64,000 nt of DNA from NCBI GenBank assembly GCA_028564675.1, contig JAOVVO010000168.1, positions 1-64,000 on the forward strand. Direction: 5' to 3'. Below the pieces are notes generated by a model, which worked only from the letters and a program-made list of their open reading frames with translations, was not told the DNA's origin and ran no database searches. Made by a program: the position numbers and the translations under genes. Shown here one piece after another: positions 23,642 through 36,000 of this stretch. Within the stretch, counting starts at the first letter, position 1. Each line of letters starts with the position of its first letter. The stretch is from Onchocerca lupi. Its lineage: Eukaryota > Nematoda > Chromadorea > Rhabditida > Onchocercidae.

Positions 23642-26600
23642 GATGGTTGTCCATCTCGTTCAAGTTCTATCGTGGGAACGCAATCTGGACGACGTCATGT
23701 ACTTCCGCTAGATAACATCAGAAGGCCCGATTGTGCTGTGATGATTAAAATTGCTTCAACTGTGATTTCTTTGGTAAAAATTATTATTTTAGATTTATTC
23801 ATGGAATAATTCATACAATCACTATTCATTCAGGAAAGGCCATTTGTGGATTTGATAGCAGTAGCAGATGTTTCAATATTATCTCACGTACGTCAACCTC
23901 TTTGTATTACCGCCCAATTGATACTATCAACGTCAGTAACAGTTCCGATATCTTGCATCTTATCACCATTCGATTCTGCTCGCCAATCGTGCCTTTTGCG
24001 AATCATTGTACCGTATTCTTGGTTTCCACTTGACAGCAGCCATAAGAAGGTTTATTGACTTTTCAAGTTATAATACATCTGATATTTGCTATCTTTCTAT
24101 CGATTAAAAAGAAAGTTTTCATAGAATTTAACTTCATAAGTCACAATTTTTTTTAACAAATTTGTAATTACAGATCATTACGCTTCTGCATTCGACGGAT
24201 AAAGAATGTGGTACTCTTCATGCTGAACTACATCGCACAAAAATATTATTATTATCACCTCCTCCAAATTACAAATCATTTGATCTCGACAAACAATTAC
24301 CCACGTTGTATGTTCAACATAAATTCCAAAATCTTGAAGAAACTCATTCATTTGAAACTTTCATTCTTGTATTGGAATTTGAAATCCAAACTATCTGTCA
24401 AAATTTATTGTTAATTCGAAAATTATAGATTGGTTTGATGAAGGGAAGTAAAATGCCAAGTTTCATATTTTCTATGAACACAGAATTAACAACTACCAAT
24501 AAAATACATAAAATTCAAATTGTGTAATGAATTATTTTGAATTCAAATCATTTTCAGGCATTTACAGCTATCGTCACCAACGAATTTTACCATTGTGGCA
24601 AATTCGCTTACAACTCTCTTGTTGCATTTCGATTACGACGGTAGCAATGAAACTCGCTTCACTGCCATACAGATCAGGTTCTTTCCATCAGTTTTTATGA
24701 ATCTCGAAGAAATCTCGATTCAATACTTTTTTTTAAAGCTATCGTAAGAAAGATTATAACCTGTTTCAATTAGCTATCGCAAGTGCATAATATTAGCATA
24801 AGTTTGGATGTTGCACGTTTACATGAATGATATTTCTAATATTTTGCTTCAGAATTAAAAAATGTCAATTCTCTCCATTAGATAAAACATTGCAGAATCT
24901 GGCTGAGCAGCTATTTGAAACTTCTCAGTGTCACTTCAGCAAATCCAGAATTATGGACTATACAAGTGGAAACTGCTACTCATCCTGATACTTATATGAC
25001 CTTCACATGTCTGTATCATTCTTCTTCATCCTTAGATAGTAATTTGGCAAGGTAAGCTAAATTCAATTAGCATTTTTTCTGACTATTTTTTGTTCCTAAT
25101 TCTTCAATGTATGAAGTATTTCTTACTTTATTTTGCGTCTATTCGCAAATTATCTTCCGCATCATCGCCGACTATCATTTGATAATGAATGATATTGTTT
25201 GAAATGCTAATTTTCATTCAATATTTCAATATACTGTAATGCATGTGAATGAATTTTTCTTTATTTATATATTTGTTGCGGCGAATGGCGCAGAAGTGCA
25301 TGAGTGATAACTGGAAAAGAAAGTATAATCTTTGAATTGAATGAAGGCTGAATCTCAAATTTTAAGATAATGCTTCATTTTATTATCCATTCCGACCGGA
25401 TATTCACATTACAGCACTGATCCAATTTTTACAGATTCAGCGGATATATAATGATGATGTTGTTCAAAGTAAAAGGCTCAATAGGAACAAAATTTGAAAG
25501 ACAATCGAACACCATCAGCAATAATTTGGTCAAAATTGATTGGGAAGTGCAATATTTTATCTCTGAAAATTCAACTTATATGGTACGACGCTTCATTAAT
25601 TTTTCTTGAAGAAGCCCAATAATAGAATAAAAATTGTGCCTAATTGCATTTCGTCTAAAAGTGAGGTCACGTTGCTATGCACTATCACACTGCGATTGAT
25701 TATAGAAATTTTGATAAGAGTTCGTTGGAAATAGAATAAAGTCACTTTTTTTTTTAATCACTCTGCTGCTCACGTGACTGATAATTTGGCCGAGATCGAT
25801 TCTCATTTCATCGGATCGAAGTTTCAATCTTTTTCTGCTTTCATTTACTGAATATTACTACTCATACATGGCAATAAATTTGCTAAGAATTAGATTCTGT
25901 AAACAATAATTTAACTTTTTAGGGTAAAATGACAACAAAGAGAGTGACAACGCAGTTTCGCATATTTTCGGATTATGTCTATGCTTTGCTGCCAATGATC
26001 AAAGTAAATGATTTTTTATCATTTGTGCCTAAAGTATTTGAACTATTCCATGATTATGGAGATGAAAGATTATATTCAGAGTTGGATTGAGTTTCTTCTA
26101 ATGAACAGGTATTCAGGGAGAAAATTTGGTCAATACAGCGGTACTTTCGGGAAAACAAGCTGCAATACCAATGAGAATATTTTCCGTTATGGAAGGTGGA
26201 AATCTGAATGATGTAACAAGCAGTTCATATTGTTTGAGTACCGAACCACGAGTTCTGAAGGCCTCACCAACTTGTAGTTCCATCTACGTTGATGGGTTTG
26301 TCTATGCTATCGATGCTAATAATTACAACTATGAAGGAAAATATCTCTTTCTACTGATATCTACAAATGTTGATGACTGATTTCTTGGAATTGACAAGTT
26401 TAAGACTGAAAGTTTTATTTTTATTGAACTTTAATCTACATCTATCTTTATCACAATCTGTTTTTAAGCAACTTGTAGATTTGTAAACAAAAACTCTACC
26501 AGAATATCTTTTTTTTTTTAAATTGAGATTAATTTTCTGATTTCAAATGGTAGACGAATTATAAACACTTTTTACGTAAATTATAGGTCAGAGTTACGTG

Positions 26601-29600
26601 GTATGAGTAAAGTTAAAGTACATGTTCATTTCGAAGAATTGATCAGTTCGATCGAAGTTACTGTTTGGTATCCACGACTTCCAATAACTGTTTGGTTATC
26701 AGATCCAGTGCTGAATGCCATCAAAGGTTTTCCTTGTTTACATTTTCTTTTGAACAGTTATTTGGAATGAAACGGGGACTCAGACTTAGGCTCAGGCTCA
26801 GGCTGTTGCGGTAATGTTCAGGATAGCCAATTTCAGAATCATCCAGTTAATTAATAGGATACTTTTACTAGTATCATTTCATTAGTTCAGCTAAAGTAAT
26901 TACTATGAACTATCTTTTCTTTCTTTCCATCACTACCAGAAAAGTTTCCAAGTTTATCATTCCAGATTGGCAAATAGCAGTATGGAAATGGCTTCCTAGT
27001 AGACGTAAAAGAGAAGCCCGACAGTTTGGATGTACCAATAAGTACCAACAAGCTGAGGTACAGTTATTATCTACTGATAAGAGACAACTTACTAACTTTA
27101 TTACTTGGCTGCACCTTCCGTGATAATTTACTTGAGATGAGATTCAGTCCAGCGGCTTAAATTTCATCGAAATAAGATTTTGAAAAATTAACGGCACTTA
27201 CGTTAAGTCATTCCGTATGATTTTATGCTGATGGTACTTTTGGGTACTAATCCGACTGCAATTTATTGTAAATAAATTTGGGCAGCCGAATATTTGTCTA
27301 CTTCAAGATCAAAAAGCATTTTCGAGTCAATTATCAAATTTTGCAGGTTCGCATCCTTGCAAGTTATTATGTGGGCGATAAAGAAACTGGAGAACGGATC
27401 TATCTATCCGGTGATCGAGATATTTTATTTGATGTGACATCATTGACAATGAGTCATGTACATAGTTCAAATATTGCTGTTGCCGTTGTACTACCTCAGC
27501 AAGATCGCATTTTTGTTGTGGCTCATCGTCCCGGTTCCGCCAGGTTTGTAAATTGTAGGTAATTCGGGATGAAATCATTTTATGATCTCTAATGTCACAT
27601 TATATCGACGAGAATTTTATAGGATAACGGTTCGCTCGAATACTCCCAGTATTGATTATGGCAGTGCTCCAATTGTGGTATAATATATTATTATTATTTT
27701 TACTAATTTTTCGATAGTACTTTTTTCCTCTTGCTTTATTTTTCGAGAAAAAATCTGCCTGTTGAATGTGCAGGTGACAGAAGATACTGTCTCCATACGA
27801 CGACTTGCAGTGGAAGGAATTGTTGATATTGCTTTGAATATTGAACGAATTCCTAAAAGGACTCACCAATATATCGTTTCAACATTTATTCAAAATACTT
27901 TGACTTATAAATATCAGGTAAACTTTCCGAAACTTTCATTCCTACTATATTCATCTATAACTTTTCACATTGGAATTGGAATGAGTAAAAGGTATTGAAG
28001 ATAAATTGAAATCAAATGACATTTCCCATTTTATCGCCACAATGTGAAATATTGTTATGAATCAGAATTGTGTGATGATTTATGCAAATGTCAAGTGGAC
28101 GGAAACAAAACTGAAATCCGAAATTATCACAATTGATAATCACTGATAAGAACGAATGGAACTTTTTAGCTATATGAGAAATGAGAAATTCGATCAAATC
28201 TGATGTGAAGAAAGCGAAAAAGTTTCGAATTAAATCTTTGCAGCATGCCACTCTCGTCTGCCGATTATATTTCTCGGATGAACAGATGCTTGAATTAACC
28301 GATCTTCCATCAGAACAGTATGTATTGCGAGGTTGGAGTTCAAATGAGCAAGCCGTAGCATTAAATCATGGGTCGAATGGCCAAAATATCGAATTAATCG
28401 TTTTACAAAATGCCAAGAATGTGCTAATCTCGATCAGTTTACACAGTCCAGCCCAGTGCAGTGAGCCAGATTCCAGGGCTATCGTTCAGATCGATTATCC
28501 GGTACAAATCGAATTCAATGAAAGGAAGCTTACCGGCACATCATCTATTATTCATTGTTAGTTTGGTCTATAAACAAAAAAATTAGGTTAAATTAGGTTA
28601 ATTAGGTAAAATTAGATTGATTTCATTATGATCCAATTACGTAATCATGTTCCTCATTTTTTTCTTTCAATAAATGCTCCATCATTTCCACAGAAATTTT
28701 AGCAGTAACTAGGATCTTCTAATAAAGTCTTTATAAATTTAGTCTTTTCTCGAATTCGAACAAATAATTTATCTAAAGATAATACAACACTTTATCAAAA
28801 GAACCTTTTTAATTTTAAATCGTTTATTTTAAAAATGTTTGGGATGACTTTCTCGTTATGGCAATTTAACAATACTTTTCTTTTGCCTAAAATATTATTC
28901 TCTAACCCCTTTTCTAGTCAATCCAAATCGTCAAATCATACTTTGAAACTTGACAAATTTTTAAAGATGAAAACATTCAAAAAGAAATCATAAGAAATAA
29001 TTAACGCATAGTTTGAAATTCGATTTTTGTTTCTTATTCAAATTTTTGATTCAAACTTAACTTCGAAAAAACTCTGCAATTTATATCGAAAGTTTCGAAT
29101 ATTTAATGTTCAAAAACAAAAAAAAAAAAAATAAATTTTCATTTTTCGTTATGATAATATGTTAAATCTAAAAATTATATTTTTCTCGCGCTTAAGTTAA
29201 ATCTTCAGAATATTGATATATAATAATCAATTGCGATTGGGTGATTTACAGTATTTGTAATCACAAATCTTAATAATTGTAACGATGTCAGCCTAATTAA
29301 GGATCTTATCTGAAAGGAATATTATAGATAACAACAATACAAGACTGGAATCAACAACGAATTCTGGTGGTAGGTGGAATTCGGAAGTTTTGCTCGGATT
29401 GATCGTATTCTTGGCAGCACTAATAGGTATTGTGCATGTGATAGGTTCAAAGGCCAGACAACCATTCAACGAAGGTTATGAGAAGTTAGTGCTACCAATA
29501 CTGACCCGATTAAGTTCATCAAGTTCATATGGGAAGGATGAAAATTCGCAGGAATGGGTTTGGTTATCGAAAGCACAAATTGATAGTACCAGTATAAACA

Positions 29601-30670
29601 GCAGGTTTGTCATTCATTCGTGGGTTATGAATGTGATAAATTTGATAAAGTTTATTTTGAGAAACTGAGAAGGAAAAAATAGCTGCTGCAAACTTGAACG
29701 ACGCAATATAATATACAGTAAGATGTATATGAAGAAGAGTAAGAGAGTGTCGATGATGTCACATTAGAAGTTTCTGAAATGCCTTGAAATGGAGCATGAA
29801 TGGACTTCAGGCTGTCCTCCGAAGTATTGACCTTTGACATTATTGCTACGTGATTGAAATATGTGCAAAGATAATTCAGGTATTCACAGAAATCAACTAT
29901 GGATGTTGCTGATAATACGTCAAATATAAGCACTGGAAGTATGCAACGTAGCATATCGTATCGTGGATCAGAAATTAGCGTATTTATATCTCCACAACCT
30001 GCTGTAGCTGCAAGTTCAATTATTGTTGAAGTCTAATCCTAAGCTGGATTATTTAATTAAAGCAATTTGTCAACTTTTCCTGCGCTTCTTTACTGATAGA
30101 ACCGGGATAAATACTTAGCTATTTTCATATGTGCTACGACTGGTTTCACGACAGATATTCAATTTAATTCCCAGAAAATTATGGTAGAATAATCGATTAC
30201 CTTCAACTTACAAATGTTTCAGATCAATCTTGATTCATTGGTAAGACATACGACAAGTTGGCGTGGCAGACCAAAAGCCAAGTTGGCAAGAAATGGAATG
30301 ATTGATAGCAGTTCTTCGGAACACAATCTTTCCAGATATTCATGTATGAATTCGAATGGTAAGACTGATGAACTATTCTTGAATTTGAGAATCCTTGTGT
30401 CCCTCAACTTTTATAGGAAGACAATCTAGGTTCAGGCTTTCTTTTCTGGCCGTCTACAGCCTATAACTCTTGAAACAACCATATTTGTTGTTTATAGGAT
30501 ACAGCTTTACCCCTGTCGCCTCCACTGTCAACGAGAAAAGTCCATGGAACAGAGTTGGAGGAGGAACTGCTGCAGCAACACCTAAACAGGTATGTTGGCG
30601 GCATATCGATCGTGATTTTAGCTTCGATTCCATGCCTGATATCGATGGAATTCGAGAAACGATCACCTAA
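23642..30670 (+). CDS. TMEM132: TMEM132-family neural adhesion protein, 5' incomplete
   Basis: TMEM132 proteins are single-pass membrane proteins with a large extracellular part (cohesin-like and Ig-like domains). They are thought to link neuronal adhesion to the actin machinery through a short tail. Eighteen exons were joined in phase: 23642-23773, 23834-24049, 24174-24307, 24558-24677, 24896-25051, 25435-25582, 25923-26003, 26117-26295, 26587-26726, 26966-27057, 27347-27543, 27623-27677, 27774-27917, 28244-28556, 29328-29604, 29880-30003, 30223-30358 and 30498-30670. They give about 938 residues. Family landmarks in order are SCLLRIIVPYSWFP, NPELWTIQVETA, GENLVNTAVLSGK, VTVWYPRLPITVWLSDP, WQIAVWKW with CTNKYQQAEVRI, and a transmembrane segment LLGLIVFLAALIGIVHVIG (exon 29328-29604). 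The tail contains SYRGSEISVFISP and ends FSFDSMPDIDGIRETIT. Some donors (24307, 30003) are a choice among near equivalents. The initiator ATG and signal peptide are missing upstream of 23642. Confidence 0.9.
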
Positions 30671-31602
30671 GTGCCACCTTCATTTCATGCTTCTTATTAT
30701 CTCTCACAGTTATTTGGAATTTCATTTTTCTTACTTGCTTCACTGTTTATATTTCACCGCTTCCGTAATTTATCATTTATCATTCATCACATCACATCAT
30801 ATAAACTTCTTGTTGCTTTGAATCGGAAATTAAAAATATGAATTCAAGTTTTTGGTTTTTTGATTGATCAAGATCATAAATTAAGAATGATTTATATAAC
30901 CTAGCCGTTATATGCTCAGTAAAGAATTTAATAGCTAGCATTACTTCAAGGTCACTTTTAAGGCCAGCTACCTGTTGAGTAAAAAGATCGGCCTTATTAT
31001 ATCAGAAAAACATAGTGCTACTAACAAGAAAGTCGCCATATTAAACAATGATCGGATGAAGTTGTTTATTCGTTAGATGCTTTAGGATGCAAGTCAAGAA
31101 AAAAATGTTCAACTAATCTTAGTTATCAGTCAATTACAGGATGAATAATAATTATCAGTCAATCACAGCCTGAAAGCAACATGCAATCCTTTATGAAATT
31201 CATTTAACTCTTGATATTACTTGCTCTCGCCTCTCCAAGCATTTTTCGTTTCTACCGTACTTTGTTCATTCTGAAACATCTATCTCGATTGGTTTCGCGA
31301 CATAAGTTGCAAGTTTTAAAAATCAAATATAATGAATAATTCCCGATTGAGATCGCCCATGACAGTTTATCTGTCGATTCTTTTCACCATTTTCCAACTA
31401 CTACAACTAAATTCTTAGCAAAAAACATCCATTCTTCCAAGAGTACATTTTCAAATTCAAAAAAGAAACCAATTATCAAAATGCATTCAGCACTTTCTCT
31501 TGCTATGTATTGATCGTTTGAAATAAGTTCCTACGGGTAAAATATTTTTCGCATCGTTTGCTTCCATAAAAATTATTCCATTATTTTTTAACAATCATCT
31601 AG
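30671..31602. other. Intergenic; no gene seen
   Basis: This covers the TMEM132 3' untranslated region and the upstream region of the candidate gene that follows. A signal-peptide-like reading starts at an ATG at 31193 but has an in-frame stop at its fifth codon, so it was not used. Confidence 0.5.
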
Positions 31603-32685
31603 CGGAACATATCAGATTTACATCTCATACATGTACTCAGCTCGGTGGAGGCATTTCTGTTCCGTTGATTTTAAATTTAATTGAAAAAAAAAATGACGAA
31701 GAAAATTCAGTATCAGCATTCTATTTGTTTATTAAACTACGAGGAAACAACTTCAATTATATAGATCTTGATGACATCGGATATTGCAATCAGAAGTCAA
31801 CTGGTATTTGTGCGTATAACAGATATTTAAATTATAAAAAGATAAACAATACCGTTGGAACACATAACTCCACAATTACAAGTACTTCAAAAAAACAAGT
31901 GAACCTTTTTGATTCCTCAACACCAGTTCGGACCAACCCAAAGGTAATTAGAATTTATTTTCTATCTGGCAGTTATTTAACTGATCTACTAAAAGTTTAA
32001 TGAGATAGCAAATATATGAAATGTGTATCGCATTAATACTGCGATGCAAACGTATGAGCCACTTCCCTAAAGTTATAACCAATGAAACCAACTTTAATAT
32101 TAAAATTGTCTTTGAATTAATAAATTTACAGTCCATAAACTAGTCAAGATTAACATCAATTAACAACTTCATTCTGCATCTTTCCAAATTTTTTGATATG
32201 TCCTGTTTTCATTACTATTGTACTGCACTCTCAGTAGTCCTGATGATTTCAGTAGCTGAGAGATAAAAAGATTCCTTCCCGTCAGCATTGTAAACCTATC
32301 CTAGGCAATAATATGGGAAGTATTGTAAGTAAACTGAAAGCTAACATAAGATATGTCAAAGTGAAAAATGGAATAAAAGTTATTAGGTGAACTGGTGCCG
32401 AAGCCAAACCAAAAATCAGCGAACAAAAAAGTAGAACATACCCGCTGTGGACAATTAATCCAAAACTTAACGGTTGAGGTCGAAAAGAATAACATAAAAG
32501 AAATGATTACACTGCATTGCATGTGTCGACTAGGCAAAAATAATAACAAAAATTTCGAGAAACAAAATTTCCAGAAGTTTTTCAATACAAAGAAACCAAT
32601 TTCATTTGGTCTAGATGACATTATAGCTCTTTCACTTTTTTTTTTTTTTACGGCCCATATCATTTCCGTTTTTTCTGCTTTGTGA
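31603..32685 (+). CDS. Candidate unrecognised gene with C-terminal membrane segment
   Basis: Two coding-like exons are seen on the plus strand. Exon A (31603-31943) follows a pyrimidine-rich acceptor (ATCTAG) and ends at a GTAATT donor. It reads through 113 codons, including HTCTQLGGGISVP and IDLDDIGYCNQKSTGICAYN, with four cysteines and two N-glycosylation sequons (NNTV, NSTI). The layout weakly recalls a C-type-lectin-like fold (C..LGG and a Gly-Asn/Asp-Asp stretch). Exon B (about 32387-32685) has TRCGQLIQNLTVEVEK and LHCMCRLGKN, and ends with a hydrophobic helix ALSLFFFFTAHIISVFSAL and a stop. An AATAAA signal lies 20 bases after the stop. The A and B phases differ by one base, so at least one exon between them, and 5' exons, are missing from this model. 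I infer a secreted or membrane-anchored surface protein; I do not recognise a family. Confidence 0.4.
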
Positions 32686-32704
32686 TTTAATTTTTTTCAT
32701 TTGA

Positions 32705-32717
32705 AATAAAATTTATT
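32705..32717. terminator. Overlapping poly(A) signals on both strands
   Basis: AATAAA occurs at 32705-32710 on the plus strand and again on the minus strand at 32717-32712. The plus copy lies 20 bases after the candidate gene's stop. The minus copy lies about 390 bases beyond the RBM26 stop. The stretch 32718-33099 shows no gene and should be RBM26 3' untranslated sequence or spacer. Confidence 0.55.
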
Positions 32718-33099
32718 TCCATTTTCTGTTCTGAGCCGACACTGGAATTTTTCCTCTTTTCGCCAAATTACAATATCATATCAAATAATCACAAAAGAAA
32801 TGCGAAGATAAAATAACTATAAATAACACAGACTTTAGCAGAACTGTTTTTAAGAACTGGGGAACACAACTGTGAGAAGCACTTGTGCAAGCTTGTTAAT
32901 AGCATGATTACTACTATGGGGAATCATCAAACATTGTGAGAAAAGAGCTAGGAATTTTTGAATGGAAACATAAGATCAAGATTTGACTTAAAAAAAAAAA
33001 TTTACAGAAAATATAGCCTGCTCAAGTATTTCCCACAGATGCAAAAAATCCTGTCTGAAAGTGTAACATGCAAGATTCAGCGACCAAATATTCTTTCAG

Positions 33100-36000
33100 T
33101 TAATCTTCATTGCCATCATCGTCCGACTGAAAATCCATTTTATTGAAATTAAATAAAACTGCACTTCAACAGAATACATCTTAACAAAGAAAAACTAGAA
33201 TTCTTTGGACACGAAAGCAAAGTAGAGATTGAAAATTGGAAACTTTAAAAGACTGAAAATCCCCAAAGCCTGTCCAGGATTATTCAAGATTAAGCTCATA
33301 AATCAATGAATTCAAGAAAAAATCTTCAAAGTCACAAATGAACAGCATTTGATTTAAGCGTATGCTGGTGAGGTTGACTCAGAAATAGTTAGGCTACTGC
33401 AATGACAATTTCAATCTTAATTTGCATAACGGCAGAAAATATAAAAAATTAACGACATGACAAACCTCATCCAGCGGACAACTCGCCAACAAGGCAGCAG
33501 GGGTTACACGTTCAGAAGGCTGTCGTTTTTCATCAGGAATAACGCCACTCGCCTTAGTTCCATGTTTTGGAGCCCATTCAACTATTAAATTTCCTATAGG
33601 ATAGTCTGCTCCCAGTGATACTGCCTTGAAATGAAAGTAATGAGCAGTAATTGATTTTAAATGAATGAATATGCAACCGTCAGCAATAGTAAGTTCATTT
33701 TTTGAAAAAAAAAAATTCATTAAAAACCTGTTCAGCATCACGTCTTTTCTTATAAGTGAAATAAGCAGTGAGTGATTTATCCTGCGCAGGAACTCCAAAG
33801 TCCATATCGATCAGTTCTCCAAAATGTTCCATATGAATGATAACTTCGTTTTCTGTTCCTGCTTCAAAACCACGAACCACAACCATTTTTGAACGATTAT
33901 CAAGAGTCTGCAAAAAAAAAAAAAAGATAAAATATCAAGAAAAAAGCTTAATACACTTAAAGACAAATGACAAAGTGAGGAAAAACCATTTCTTGCCACT
34001 TAAACTTATTATTAGTGTGACATAACATATTTAAAAATTTTAAAAATAAAAATTAAAAACTAATTCTTCTGCAAGTCGTCTTTTTACTGAACGAAAAGAA
34101 AGACAGAAACTATAAAAAATATTTCTTTAAAAACACTGCGGTATCAAAATAGTTGCGTTACATTACGGCATATAAAAAAACAGAATGCATCTCAACACTT
34201 CAAAAAAAAAAAAAAAAAAATCATTTTTCATCAGACAGTTATGGAATTTACTGTCATTAAAAACATGCAAAAGACTATGGCTCAATTACAAACCTGCGAA
34301 GAATCTTGCAGACGAATTTTTTTCGGAGAAGAAACCATGTCGCTGACTAATAATTCACCTGCTGAATATGGTAATTTTAGTTACACATTAAACATCACTT
34401 CATAATTCAAAAAATTTATTTAACTTGAAATTATGTAGTTAAGTTATGCAATCATCGTTTTTTTTCTTTTTTTTTTTATGAAGCACAAACCATCAGAAAG
34501 ATCCATGCCAATAATAGATTCTGTAGCAATACTGCAACCATTCGCGTTATCTGTTGTCTTTGATGCTTCAGAACCAGTTTTCGTTTTCATCAACTTCTCA
34601 TTTAGTTCGGCAATTTCGCCTTTTGTTTTAGCTACAGAAGACTCCAGTCTTTTGAAAATCTAAAAAATTGAACAAATTTTGCAAACAAAGTTGATAACAA
34701 TTAATAATAACCATCAACTTGTATGTTAAATTTTGTGTATATTATCAGTCAAAATTCCGACAAATTGATTGGCATGAATTCCAATTATTTGTAAATAACT
34801 GCGCTGTTCTTATTTTCTATCTGTTATTTTGCAATAAAAAAAAGTTCCAGTGTTGGAAATCTCCCGGCAAATATACAACATAATGAATAAGGCAATCCAA
34901 ATTTTCATTAAAAAAACATGAACATTTTTAGTTCACATAGGAATATGAGTTATTCCTTTAGGTGAATTACGCCAGCCATAAAATGAAAATTTCCCAAGAA
35001 AGCTAACTTCGCTGCGACCTTAATTATCATACAAACCTTATATAATTTCTTCTTTTTTTCAGGAATAATGTCTCCCTCCTTCATTTTTTCTAGTATGATT
35101 TTCTGCTGTTCAATTTCTTTGGACATAAGATCAGATTTTCTCCGCTGAAGATCCATCAGTCTCATTTTGTTTTCTTTTTCTTGCTTCCGTCGACGTCTTA
35201 CCTGTAAAATAAAAACGATTTCATTATTAGAGTTACCAGAACACTCAGCACCTAGTACAACTCATGATCCTGAAAAATGATGAAAGAGATTAGTGACATC
35301 AGCTAAATATCTTTTTGGTCATTCTGTGATTGTTTCAGATCTTTTAGTCTAATCAAGCAACACGAAATTCTCGATTTGACTATGAGACTTCCAAACATTC
35401 GTTGTTGCAAAATTATCTTTTGTTATTATTTGGCATTTAAAGCAAAGAGTTTCAATTGGAATTCGTAAAAGCTAAAGGAATTTTTGATTCCATCGAAAAA
35501 ACTTTAGAAAGATACTTCGATGTATTTTTCTCTATCTATCAAGGATTGACTGATTGCAGAACGTGAAGCTTGAGGTTCGGTACTCTGCGAATTAGTTGAA
35601 TGCACTGTTTGTGAATTTTTAACAGCAGAAGCCAATCGTGAACCAATATGAACTGTCTTTGTCAGTGAACCTCTCGCATTGAATGTTACCGATGAGCTAT
35701 TGGTCGATGATGTCTATAAAACATTCTTCCAGTATAATTTAAAACCAATTCGTTCAAAATCTAAATTGACAGCTTTCAATTTCTTCACATTGCTTTTTCT
35801 TTTTTTTTCAATTGAATTGCTTTAACTTTAATACAAAACATGAATTTCAATTTGCGCAGTAATCATCCCCAACCATAATACGTCTACATAGAAAAAATTT
35901 AAGTGCATACAAATTTCTGTAAAAATATGACCTGATTCGCACTTACAATGTTATTTGCCTGTCCATTCGTACTGTGCCAAAATACTTTAATAAAACGATT

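Noticed and set aside
28580..28616. Telomere-like TTAGGTTAAATTAGG repeats
   Set aside because: The nematode telomere unit is TTAGGC; this short A+T-rich run inside a TMEM132 intron is a simple repeat.
31193..31330. Signal-peptide-like reading starting MKFI
   Set aside because: An in-frame TAA is the fifth codon and no splice site avoids it.
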